Assembly: GCA_003427395.1 (NCBI GenBank) | Contig: BFEA01000227.1 | Span: forward strand, 745,020 to 766,846 | Direction of reading: 5' to 3' | DNA: 21,827 nt | DNA from: Chara braunii | Taxonomy: Eukaryota > Streptophyta > Charophyceae > Charales > Characeae | Part shown: in pieces, positions 9,577 to 18,562 of the stretch | Layout: the number at the start of each line of letters is the position of its first letter | Numbering within the stretch: position 1 is the stretch's first letter | Made by a program: the position numbers and the translations under genes | The notes under the pieces: generated by a model | What the model was told of the DNA's origin: nothing | Database searches by the model: none | The model's input: the letters and a program-made list of their open reading frames with translations, nothing else

Positions 9577-9769
9577 CATAAGGACCGAATAGACCCTCGA
9601 GATTGCTTCAGAAAAGTAACAAAATTTGTCGGGTAGGGATGGGAAAGAGGAAGACAAGAGGGGAGAAAGAGGACCTTCGGGATTACCTCCATGGTCCATC
9701 GCCATCGTGTCTACCGGTCACTTCTTAGAAGTCCGAGGAAGGATGGCCACCTAGCCGTACGAGGGCTCG

Positions 9770-10999
9770 CCGGTTGGTTTTGGTTCCTTCCACGGTGTAA
9801 TCTCTTCACCCTTGGCCACCCTGCTAGGCCGATACAGTCGTGTCAGTCCGTCGGCGTTACCATGCTTCTCTGTCTTCCGGTGAACGATATCAAAATCGTA
9901 TTATTGCAGTCGTACAGTCCATCGTTCGATCATGCCCGTGTAGTTGGTAAGCCTCTTGAGAGCCAGCAGGGGCTCATAATCCGTAACGAGGAGGAACTTA
10001 TGTCCGTACAAATACAGATGGAAGTGTTGAATCCCCCATACACCCACGTAGCACTCTCCCTGAGGAGCCGAATCGTTTCTTCCCTCGTCGGGTACCGTTC
10101 GCGAAGCGTACTCGTAACGTGTTCGCGACCGTCTTTCCCCTTCTGAGCCAAAATAACGAAGATTGCTTCGGCTGCCAGTCCGTAATTAGTATGAATTGCT
10201 TCCCTGGGTCAGGCCGAATCAGAATAGGTGCGGTGGCCAAAGCCTCCTTTAAGGTGACAAAGGCCTGTTCACACTCGGCGTCCCAACTAAGCGGTTGGTC
10301 CTTCCGTAGAAGGTTCATTAGAGGTCGGGCGATTGCTGCAAAACCCTTGATAAATCGACAGTAGTACGAGGCCAGTCCCAAAAAGGCCCGGACTTGTGTC
10401 AACGTCGTTGGTGTAGGGGCATCATGAACGGCCGCGACCTTTCTCGAATCCGGTCGTAAGCCTCCCTGAGTCACCACCACGTACCCGAGGAATGAGATTT
10501 CCGAAAAGAAAAACTCACGCAATCTTGAAGTCAGCATCCTGCAATGCCCCAAGTGTCCATTCGACATGTTGTGCATGCCCGTGAAAATATTCCGAGTAGA
10601 CCAAGATATCGTCCATGTACACAATAACGCAGAAATTCACCATGCCCTGAGTTAGCCTGGTCTTGTTGACGAAATTTTGAAATGTGACGTTCATCGCTCT
10701 TTGAAAAGTAGTTGGCGCATTGCAAATTCCTATCGGGCAACAGACCCACTGCCAGGTGTCCTCGAATAACACAAAGGCCGTTTTCGGCCCATCCTCCTCC
10801 TTGACTAGAATATGATGAAATTCATGACGAATATCAAACTTACTAAAATACATAGCACACCCAATCGCATCCAATAGATCATCAATCCGAGGAAGGGGGT
10901 ATACATCCTTAATCGTGATATCATTCTGCTTCCTGTAATCAATGCAAATGCGAATCGACCCATTTTTCTTCGGGGGTACACATCTTTTCGTCCGCCGAG
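9770..10999 (-). pseudogene. Ty3/gypsy reverse transcriptase and RNase H, degenerate
   Basis: From the 5' side on the minus strand: KKNGSIRICIDYRKQ (fingers), YFSKFDIR (palm, first Asp), WVCCPIGICNAPTTFQRAM, then YMDD at 10608-10619 with both catalytic Asp present. A frameshift or small deletion around 10510-10525 separates this from FLGYVVVTQGGLRPD and the connection domain. RNase H features follow: LITDWQPKQ, ECYVGVWGI, then LVTDYEPLLAL and HRKTEKHGNADGL near its end. Breaks include a frameshift within RNase H near 10170 and a TAA at 9901-9903. The N-terminal part of RT appears deleted. Confidence 0.9.
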
Positions 11000-11019
11000 A
11001 CGAGATGATCTCCTTCCAT

Positions 11020-11417
11020 CAGGGTGATCAGATCCTTCCTTCTTCCTGCTCGTTCAACGACTCTCAATGACATAGCCAGTACCGTGGCTCCTGAATCGAT
11101 AATAGCGCTGTAGGGGGTTCCCCATACCTCAATATCGTATTCCGCCGATTTTCACGGGATGGTTTTGATCCTAAAAAAATGTTCATATTTTTGGAGTATC
11201 CCTAAGGACCCTAACCGTATTGGGTTCGAAGTACTAGGAATGTCCGGCCCGTCTTCGAGGGTCGGGGCTTTTCCTTTCTGAACCGCCGATTTGGCGAGAG
11301 CAAACCGTTTTTTGTTTGCTTTGCAATGTTGTAGCATGCGCTCATTGGCTTGCTCCGATATGGTCAGCAGGTGTCCGATAGGTAAAGGAATTTGGTGATC
11401 GAGAGCTCGGACGATGT
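11020..11417 (-). pseudogene. Retroviral-type aspartic protease region, degenerate
   Basis: The active-site motif DSGAT is encoded at 11083-11097, preceded by GTPYSAIID and followed by SLRVVERAG. This is the expected D-S/T-G signature of the pepsin-like protease of Ty3/gypsy elements, which cleaves the Gag-Pol precursor. A TGA at 11152-11154 interrupts the frame before the motif. Just after LMEGDHLVSADEK the sequence jumps to the RT fingers, so the region between protease and RT seems to have been lost. The upstream end runs into the assembly gap. Confidence 0.75.
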
Positions 11418-11827
11418 NNNNNNNNNNNNNNNNNNNNNNNNNNNNNNNNNNNNNNNNNNNNNNNNNNNNNNNNNNNNNNNNNNNNNNNNNNNNNNNNNNN
11501 NNNNNNNNNNNNNNNNNNNNNNNNNNNNNNNNNNNNNNNNNNNNNNNNNNNNNNNNNNNNNNNNNNNNNNNNNNNNNNNNNNNNNNNNNNNNNNNNNNNN
11601 NNNNNNNNNNNNNNNNNNNNNNNNNNNNNNNNNNNNNNNNNNNNNNNNNNNNNNNNNNNNNNNNNNNNNNNNNNNNNNNNNNNNNNNNNNNNNNNNNNNN
11701 NNNNNNNNNNNNNNNNNNNNNNNNNNNNNNNNNNNNNNNNNNNNNNNNNNNNNNNNNNNNNNNNNNNNNNNNNNNNNNNNNNNNNNNNNNNNNNNNNNNN
11801 NNNNNNNNNNNNNNNNNNNNNNNNNNN
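11418..11827. other. Assembly gap (410 N)
   Basis: Run of 410 unknown bases between the gag zinc-knuckle region and the protease. Its true length may differ. Confidence 0.99.
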
Positions 11828-11874
11828 CAGCGGCCACGGGGGCGGATCCGACTCGAGCTTAGGTAGGTCGGAGC

Positions 11875-12898
11875 GGACAGTCTCGGGCTATGTGGCCCGG
11901 CGTGTAACAAACGCTCATATTTATCGTTGCTCCGCCCATGGCCTGAGCGGGGGTGATTCCTGGCGCACCTGGTGCGGCTCTAACGGCAATGGGGCGCATC
12001 GACCACATTAATATGATTATATCCGGGCATTGTACTCACGTTGTTCCTTCTTGCTTTCCGGCATCAAGTTAACTAATGTTCGGGTTAGTTCCAGTATGGC
12101 ACTCGATTCGTTCGGCCTTGCCAAGGAGTCCGAGGAAGGAGCGGAGGCGAACATAACCGGTGCAGATAATCCCGTAACCGCATCTGGTACTAGTCTCTTG
12201 GCTGCGATTTGTTCAAGATAGGTGACACGACCAGAGACGAAACCCATGTTTTCAAATTTGTTTTGAAGTGCAGTTAGCTCGGCCTTTGCTCTGGCCAGTT
12301 TTGAGGAATCCCCTTCCCTGGGGTAATCCTCTCCCTCTAGGAAACTGGCGGCAAATTTTTGTTTCATTTCTTCCGCCGCGGTCATGATCTATTGGAAGGT
12401 ATGATTAATCGGGGAGAACTGTTTTCGCGGTTTCTCCCTCATTGTCCTGCTACTGAGCCCGTCGATGAATAGATCTCTCCCGATTTCTTCCCCTCTCTGT
12501 GTTTTGATGAATATTCTATAGAACCTATTACGATATTCAGTAACGGACTCCAAGGGTTTTTGAACCCGATCTTTGATCATAAAAAGGGCCTGCTCCGGAT
12601 GGATATAGTCAAATTAGTTAAAAAAGTCCCGTTCGAAGGTCGGGAGATCCACTCAAACGTAAGTGTTGAACAAGTGGTGCGCATCTCCTCTTAGCCTGGC
12701 AGGGATATTGATGTGAGCCTCAGCATTGTCGTACTGCTGCACACGCAATGTGGCCAGCCATGCCCCGACTAGGTGATGTGCAGGTTCAAAAAGATACAAA
12801 TCAGGTGGGGTCACGGGGGCGCGAGCTCGGATTGGTGGCGTGGGAATAGGTACCCCACCTAGTTGTACATTAGCGTTTTGCTCTGCATTGGTGTTCAT
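11875..12898 (-). pseudogene. Ty3/gypsy gag, degenerate
   Basis: First ATG at 12898 (MNTNAEQ); the frame is open upstream to about 12937. The capsid-like part contains LYLFEPAHHLVGAWLATL, then PLESVTEYRNRFYRIF, which resembles the retrotransposon gag domain motif with V-x-E-Y-x3-F. Around 12100-12385 there is a charged helical stretch (AELTALQNKFENMGF). The same frame is interrupted by TGA at 12653-12655, TAA at 12614-12616, TAG at 12389-12391 and stops from about 12017. A zinc-knuckle remnant, CYTPGHIARDC, lies at 11877-11909. It is three residues shorter than a CCHC knuckle and lacks its second Cys. Gag would form the virus-like particle. Confidence 0.82.
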
Positions 12899-13045
12899 GT
12901 TGGCGGCCCGCCGACCCGCCGACCTACCCCGGGTCAATATCGGGTCGCGTCTAGGCGCGTTCCTTTGCCTAGGTCGCCCTCGGTTCGCTAGATCACTTGA
13001 CTAGGGGGCCTATCCACCTGTCACCCCTCGAGCTTGCCACGTGTC

Positions 13046-13058
13046 GGCTCCGATACCA
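13046..13058 (-). other. Primer binding site, initiator tRNA-Met type
   Basis: Minus strand reads TGGTATCGGAGCC immediately inside the 5' LTR. The plant initiator tRNA-Met 3' end pairs with TGGTATCAGAGCC, so 12 of 13 positions match (G for A at the eighth). This places minus-strand DNA priming here and fixes the element's orientation. Confidence 0.85.
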
Positions 13059-15130
13059 ACCTCACGCCCAGTGCGACTTCCTCATCGGAGTGGGACAGGG
13101 GCCCGGAAGTGTGAAAAAGGGGTGTGCCAAGGATTTTAGGATAGTGGGGGTGGAGTTCGAGGTCAAAACTGAAAGCTCATGTGGCAAGCCTTAGGGGCAA
13201 TTATGCAAGATAGTAACCGCGAACCACGTCCGACTTTTGTACCTCGAGGGATGTCATCGCCATCCCCACGTGTTTCGTTGTTGAGGCCGACCTCGGATTT
13301 GGTGAACCGGTGGAACGCTATGTGTGTCTCGTTGCCTAACCAAACGCCAACGTCGCTCGTGATAAGTCTCCAAGTCGGACAAAGCGGGCCTCAGGCGTAG
13401 GCTGTGTGCTCGTTATTCGGCCTCAGTCCGGGTTTGTTGAACGAACCCCGCGGCTCGGTACTCGCTGTCTTGCTGGCACTCGAAGCACGGGGTTCGAGGC
13501 CACTAGGGGGCGAGTGCGTGCCACGGGGGCACCGTCAGGCAGTGAAAAGGCAACACGAGGCGGTAGGGAGTGAAGTCCGTCTCAATGATAACGACACCGG
13601 GTTCGGCGATGACGTGACTTACGTGTGAGCAGAGGAACTGGGAGGGCAAAGGGATCGCGCTTAGAACTCGTTCGATATCCCACTCACAGACACGTTCGTC
13701 TCCCGTCCGAAAGGGGAATTTTGGATTGTTGGGGCCGGGTTGTGCGAGAAGACATACGTTTTTCTACTCCCAGTATTCTCGGAACCGTCGGTGTCTCCGA
13801 CTCTCTCGATCCATGACGTGGAAGGGAGTCCCATCATCCATGGTACCTGAATTTTGCGAGTTTAGACATGGACTTGAGTGCGGGCCCCGTAGACGCGCGT
13901 GCAGGCAATGTTCGTTTTGATCGAGCCTGCACGTATGCGCTCGAGACCACGTTTGCGACCAGTTGGATCGGATCGACCGACTATCCCTCTGGTCGGGAGA
14001 TCGTTTGACCCGTCGTCATTCTAGCCCACGGGCGCGTCAAGAAACAGACATTAGGAAGGCAATCCATTGACAATCACTCATTTGAATCCACTTACCCATC
14101 GGAGCATGCATCAGCCAGGTCTGCCGAGTGTTCGTTAGATTCTTCTCTCTCATCAAAAAGCGAACGGGAAATTGACATGCATACTCAGGCATCGATCAAA
14201 TTCCTACATTAATCGAACTCAAGGTCCGTGTGGATTTCCAGAAAAGTATAGCAAGAGATCGACCAGGGGTTGTGCATCAAGCCATATCATCGAGGAAGCT
14301 TATATCATCATAACCCAAGCTCCCCTAGGTCACGTGCAGACCGTCGCCGTGCCCGATCTGATCATACCATGGTGAAACAAGGGTGAGGGGGAAAATTAAA
14401 CCATTCACAAGAAAGACACAGACCAGGGGTAGTCCTGAACAGAAAGAGGACCGACACCACTCATCAAGACTACATAGGTGGGAGAAAGAAAAAAGGGACA
14501 CCATTCCACGCATATCATAAGCTAAAAATCCAAAATGATTTGCAAGAAGATTGGAACTGTCATAGCAAAATCGGCCAAGGTTGAAATCAAAATTTATACA
14601 AAGCGTTAGAGAAAGGCATCATCCCACACACACATCTCCCTCTCTCTCTCTCTTTCTCTCCACGCTACATCACCTCCGATGCGGGCAGTCCGTCGGCTTG
14701 CACCAACACCGAGTCGTCACCATGCTTAGTCTGAGTACGCAAGCCCAGTTCGCTCGTGCGTCACAGTCCGTCGTGGCCCGCACGTCAACCCCTCCTACCA
14801 GACACCATCTCGTCGGGTCGCCCGACTCACTTTGGCTCGTCTTCTCACTTACTTGTTAGTCGATCCTCACTGACCGCGCTAGCTTTCAAATTCTGAGAGA
14901 GCAAACTAATCGCGCTTGCGGAATTTATAGCGTGCATGCATGCGCGATGAACTCGGGATTATGCCTAAGTGAGGGGAAGGGGGAAGAGAAGGAAGTGCCT
15001 ACGCCTGCATGGCCAAGCCGCGGCGTGGGGGACGCAGCCACACTCTAGTGACTCCACGCATCGATCCGGTCATGCAGTCGCTCAGGCCAATTAGAGTGGA
15101 GGACAAGGTATGCACGACAAAGGGGAAGAA

Positions 15131-15644
15131 CAACAGAGAAATTCCCACGAGAAATGAAAGTTGAAAAAACATTTCATAAAAAAAAAAAATCCTTCATATT
15201 TGTAAATTATCATTCAAATTCTAAAATTTTCAGTTTTCTTTTATGAGTTCCCGTCTAAATATGAGTTCTACCTTCCAACTACATCTATTTGTTCAAGATG
15301 GAATGAAAGTCTGGACGAGTTTTTGAAATTTTTTGATTAAATTTTTATTCTACTCCAACAAATATTTTCTAATTTAGATTGGATTAACCTATTTATGACT
15401 GAAAATCCTTACTTAGAATGAAAGTCTGATTAAAATATTTCATGAACTCATCTTGACTTTCATTTCATCTCTAGCATGCAGTCAAAATAAGAAGGGATAC
15501 CCTATTCTTGGAATGGAAGTTTGTCAAATAAGATGAAAATTTTTAAATTTGGAAGGATATTTTTTAAGATGGAATGAAAATTTCAAATTTAGATAGTAAT
15601 TTTACTATAGAATGATTATTTAATTCTGGGAAATTTTTCCGTTG
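15131..15644. mobile_element. AT-rich non-autonomous element inserted in the 5' LTR
   Basis: A 514-bp AT-rich block absent from the 3' LTR at the equivalent site (near 5261). Ends are imperfect inverted repeats: CAACAGAGAAATTCCCA at the left, and CAACGGAAAAATTTCCCA when the right end is reverse-complemented. It has no coding capacity and contains repeated GGAATGAAA/GAATGAAAGT words. A flanking duplication of a few A/G-rich bases is possible but ambiguous. Superfamily not assigned. Confidence 0.75.
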
Positions 15645-15978
15645 AAAACGGGGAATCACTAGAGAATCAAGGAGTACAGTTACAATCGCGTCTGCCAAAA
15701 GATTACAGTTACATGTAGGATTAAAGACGCGATATAGTCAGAGCTCAGTTCCTACTGCGGTGAGAGGTGTGCGAGTAAGAAGCGTGGTGCAACAAAATTC
15801 CAGAGCACCTAAATTCCTAGTCTAAATCCTATTTGCAAAAACAAATTCCAAAAAGCTTAAAAGAAACAATTTCAAGAGTCCGTCATCCGTTGTCAATTTG
15901 AAAACGACATTCCTGCGCGCTAATCGCACCAAAATTCGTATCTCCCACAGCAGAACAAGAAAGAAGTTATGGCAACCG

Positions 15979-15987
15979 CTATTTATC
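15979..15987 (-). promoter_or_regulatory. Candidate TATA box in 5' LTR
   Basis: Minus strand GATAAATAG, conserved with the 3' LTR copy at 5602-5611 despite overall LTR divergence. About 200 bp from the LTR start. Confidence 0.35.
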
Positions 15988-16187
15988 GCGCTCACTAAGG
16001 CGCGGTCACTCAATCGTCGTCGAAGGGCTTTCCCTGCTCTAGTCCTGAAAGCAAAGAAAGAAAGAAGAGAGAATAACCATACAACTTGTCCGGCCCACCC
16101 TCCATCTTTCACCCGACCAACCAGTTTCCAACCCCCGAAATAGCTTCGCGCAGAAAGTCGTGAGATTGCAGAAAATAGTTCGTCACA

Positions 16188-17106
16188 GAGCGTGCCACCC
16201 TGAGGAATTTACTCCAGCAGTTACTAAAAAGCTAAGAAATTAAGCGAACATCAAACCCCACTTTAATAGACTAATAGAAAATACTACAAGAAAAAACCAA
16301 CTCGGAATAACAGTAGAAAGGCCATCACCTTGAGTCCATCCTCCATACAATCCTTAGCGAAATACGAGAACCAAGTACCTAAAACATAAATCTACGAGCC
16401 ACAGATAGAACAGTTTACAATCAATCTATCCTAGGTACTATGAACTCAATACAAAGGCCTTCAAACTACACTAGTAACCGGGAACGGAAAACTAAGCAGA
16501 CCGTAGGGGACGAAAACAACGACCAATTTAAGTGAATAAAACAGAGCATGAGGTAAATGAACATCAAACTGCCTTGGGACGTAGATAGGTCAACCGAGAC
16601 TTGCTGTAGCCCTTGGACATGCCGAAGTGCTGCCACCGCAGCCGCACGCTCTCCCACTGCGTCCAGATGCGTCGCTCCGCCTTCNATACTTTCCTAATGA
16701 CCGAGGCAGTCGAGATAGCGAGTCATGAATGTACAGCGCACGGCCTTTGGATGGTGAAAAGGAGCNCCCCCCTTACCAGCAAACNGCNTGAGGGGAGGAC
16801 GGCTCCTCTGGTGTCTAGATCCNGTTAGGTATAAAAGTTGGTATAGAGCTCTGGTGTAGAGTGTGGAGCTGTCAGGATGCCATGGCGTAAAAGTGCAAGG
16901 CACTCCCTACCCACTCAAGGGCTAGGCTATGCCAGGGCACTGTCGCCATAGCTCTCACACAGCTTTGGTGCCCGGCAGGGTAGGCGCCTCGAGAAAAGAT
17001 CAGCGTCCACATGCCCCGACGTGGCATCCTACTCAGCAGCNGCCGACGACCGGGCGCCGCCACCGCCACTAGCGCAGCGCACATTTTGCGCGGCCCCCGG
17101 GGTTTG
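16188..17106. other. Unassigned flank, possible minus-strand coding scrap
   Basis: Right flank of the retrotransposon. A minus-strand frame at about 16575-16690 reads protein-like (WTQWESVRLRWQHF), reminiscent of a basic DNA-binding helix, but it is short, contains an N, and has no identifiable family. Isolated single N bases begin here (16685 onward). No other gene seen. Confidence 0.35.
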
Positions 17107-17232
17107 AGTTTGAAAATGCACTTGAGNCAAAAAGGCCGCTAATGGTGAATGTATATAACCTAGGTTTCGGGTCGGTGGGGTCACGTGGGTGTGTGATTGT
17201 TCCCGAGATTGCCTGAAGTGCATTTTCAAACT
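17107..17232. repeat. 126-bp inverted-repeat element
   Basis: AGTTTGAAAATGCACTT at 17107-17123 is the exact reverse complement of 17216-17232, a 17-bp perfect inverted repeat around a ~92-bp centre. This is either a small MITE-like element or the ends of a fold-back sequence. No flanking duplication is evident. The centre contains TATATAA. Confidence 0.6.
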
Positions 17233-17315
17233 GTTTTCGTGACTGCGCCGAAGTTACCCCTCTTTTCTTAACATCCTTGAAGGGTATCGCAGGGGGTGAT
17301 AACAACAGCCCTCTG

Positions 17316-17357
17316 TGGGACACGTTTTCAAGCAGGTGATGCTCCCCACCAATAGAC
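17316..17357 (+). repeat. Dispersed repeat, copy C
   Basis: Third copy of the transposase-leader-like repeat, on the plus strand: CGTTTTCAAGCAGGTG then GCTCCCCACCAATAGA. Like copies A and B it reads ATA where the transposase copy has ATG, and continues to GGAGCC. Confidence 0.75.
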
Positions 17358-17400
17358 AGGAGCCACGTGCCAGGGGTACTACTGGGAGGTGCTCCGCATG

Positions 17401-17422
17401 TTTTTTTTTTGGGGGGGGGGGG
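17401..17422. repeat. T-run followed by G-run
   Basis: About ten T then about twelve G. Such runs are prone to length error in assembly. Confidence 0.9.
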
Positions 17423-17523
17423 CGGAGCGGGAAGAAACAAAAAACGCTGTATTTGATCTAAAACTTGGACTAAATGCAGCTATAACGGCCAATGCATGTC
17501 TTCTATCACGGAGAAGACAGTAG

Positions 17524-17620
17524 GGGCCAAGTCCCACTTACCCGAATGATCGATTTCTGACTGCAGATTCGGAACATCAACGACCAGAAATCAAGGATCA
17601 GCGTGACTGGGACTTGGCCC
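17524..17620. mobile_element. Short Harbinger-like MITE, ~97 bp
   Basis: Terminal inverted repeats begin GGGCCAAGTCCCA on both sides, and similarity continues inward past GATTTCTG. The GGGCC start resembles the neighbouring element at 18241. The flanks TAG and TCG do not form a clean target duplication. Non-coding. Confidence 0.65.
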
Positions 17621-17659
17621 TCGGAGTCCCCTTTCCTGCAAGGCGAAGGGAGGGAGAAA

Positions 17660-18082
17660 GGGCCTCGCCACACCACTGTCTAAAGGCAAAAAACTTTGAC
17701 GGCTTTCAGAACAAATTNGACAGCCTCCCTTCGACAGTTTGCNCCCCTTTAGCCGCACAGCACTGTAGAGTGGACGCACTTGTGAAAGAAGGATGGAAAA
17801 AGACGAACGCGCCTGAGGGTACGACAAGCATTAGTCCATTCCGACCTTACCCCCACTCACCAAATTTCGAAGAGAAGTCTATGGTGCAGCCGAGGACTGT
17901 CAAAAGCATCAGAGTAGCAGGAGGCTGGGTGGGGATTCAACAACTTTTGACAGACAGGAGATGTCGAGAAGCATTCTCTGACAACATGCGGCGGATTTTC
18001 TTCCCGTCTCCCAATTCGACAGAGTGTGTGGCAAAGAGAAACTATCGAAAATCGCATTTTCGATAGTGGTGTGGCGAGGCCC
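17660..18082. mobile_element. Non-autonomous Harbinger-like element, 423 bp
   Basis: Perfect 18-bp terminal inverted repeats, GGGCCTCGCCACACCACT at the left and its reverse complement at 18065-18082. Both sides are flanked by AAA (17657-17659 and 18083-18085). It contains several GACAG/CTGTC words and a perfect 12-bp-stem palindrome at 18041-18067 that abuts the right terminus. No transposase is encoded. The open frame at 17614-18066 starts outside the element and has no domain. TIR sequence and size tie it to the elements at 18563 and 19055. Confidence 0.85.
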
Positions 18083-18240
18083 AAAATTCAAACAAAAGCC
18101 ACCGCCTCACACAATCAGGCTGTCCTCTTTCGAGTGTGAGCTGTAGGACACAGTTTTTTGTTTTTGCAATCATGCAGCAGAGACAGTAAGGACAGGGTGG
18201 CAGTCAGGGGAAGGACAGGTGCACAAGAGGATAAAGGTTA

Positions 18241-18378
18241 GGGCCAGATCCCACTGGCAAAGAGGATTGGAATAAGTGTCTGAATCTGGACGTTCAACCA
18301 TAATTTTTCGCACCTGACCTCCAACACGTCCACATTCAGACACTTACTACAATCCTCTTTGCCAGCGGGATGTCGCCC
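18241..18378. mobile_element. Tourist-like MITE with TTA duplication, 138 bp
   Basis: Long imperfect inverted repeats of about 54 bp, starting GGGCCAGATCCCACTGGC on the left and GGGCGACATCCCGCTGGC on the right strand. Exact TTA flanks lie at 18238-18240 and 18379-18381. GGGC ends with TWA target duplications are the signature of PIF/Harbinger (Tourist) MITEs. Non-coding and able to fold into a near-complete hairpin. Confidence 0.9.
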
Positions 18379-18503
18379 TTAGGGTAGGGTCATNAGAAGC
18401 TAAAACGCGTAGAGGGATCCCCGGCCCTCTACTGGATTTCCTGATATATTCCCCACATAGGGGGTAGCTTCAGTAGAGTTAAAAAAAACAGTTCTAACTT
18501 CTA

Positions 18504-18562
18504 ATACCTTTCTCGGCCTTTTGGCTAAGATCAAGTATAGTATCTGTTCTGATCAGTTTAAT
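18504..18562 (+). pseudogene. U2 snRNA-derived sequence, 5' part
   Basis: Starts ATACCTTTCTCGGCC and continues through the U2 5' stem, GGCTAAGATCAAG, to CAGTTTAAT. It is almost identical to canonical plant U2 over its first 59 nt. The branch-point recognition sequence GTAGTA reads ATAGTA here, and TTCTTATC reads TTCTGATC. It stops at 18562, where a transposon is inserted; the continuation resumes at 19539. In U2 this segment pairs with the intron branch site and with U6. Upstream, CCCCACAT at 18451-18458 faintly resembles the plant snRNA upstream element, but the spacing to the start is short and no proper TATA box follows. I read this as a pseudogene. Confidence 0.92.

Larger units (their letters stand above)
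3189..16187 (-). mobile_element. Ty3/gypsy LTR retrotransposon, ~13 kb, degenerate
   Basis: Two long direct repeats (3189-5811 and 13052/13059-16187) bracket minus-strand gag, protease, RT/RNase H and integrase remnants. The order gag-PR-RT-RH-IN is that of Ty3/gypsy (Metaviridae). A tRNA-Met-initiator-type primer binding site sits directly inside the 5' LTR. Two further ORFs lie between integrase and the 3' LTR. The LTRs are about 2.62 kb once the 514-bp insertion in the 5' LTR is subtracted. Gag and pol carry nonsense codons, frameshifts and at least one deletion, so this copy is not autonomous. I found no 5-bp target-site duplication: the outer flanks read TCACG at the left edge and GAGCG at the right. 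Confidence 0.92.
13059..16187 (-). repeat. 5' LTR of the Ty3/gypsy element
   Basis: Partner of 3189-5811. Homology actually begins at 13052, so it runs seven bases into the primer binding site. It begins TGTGAC on the minus strand at 16187. It is about 0.5 kb longer than the 3' LTR only because of the insertion at 15131-15644. The rest aligns throughout, including the CT tract near 14637-14661 and the TATA-like motif at 15979-15987. Confidence 0.9.

Noticed and set aside
18451-18458. CCCCACAT as a plant snRNA upstream element for U2
   Set aside because: Only a partial match to the consensus, too close to the U2 start, and no TATA box follows at the expected distance.
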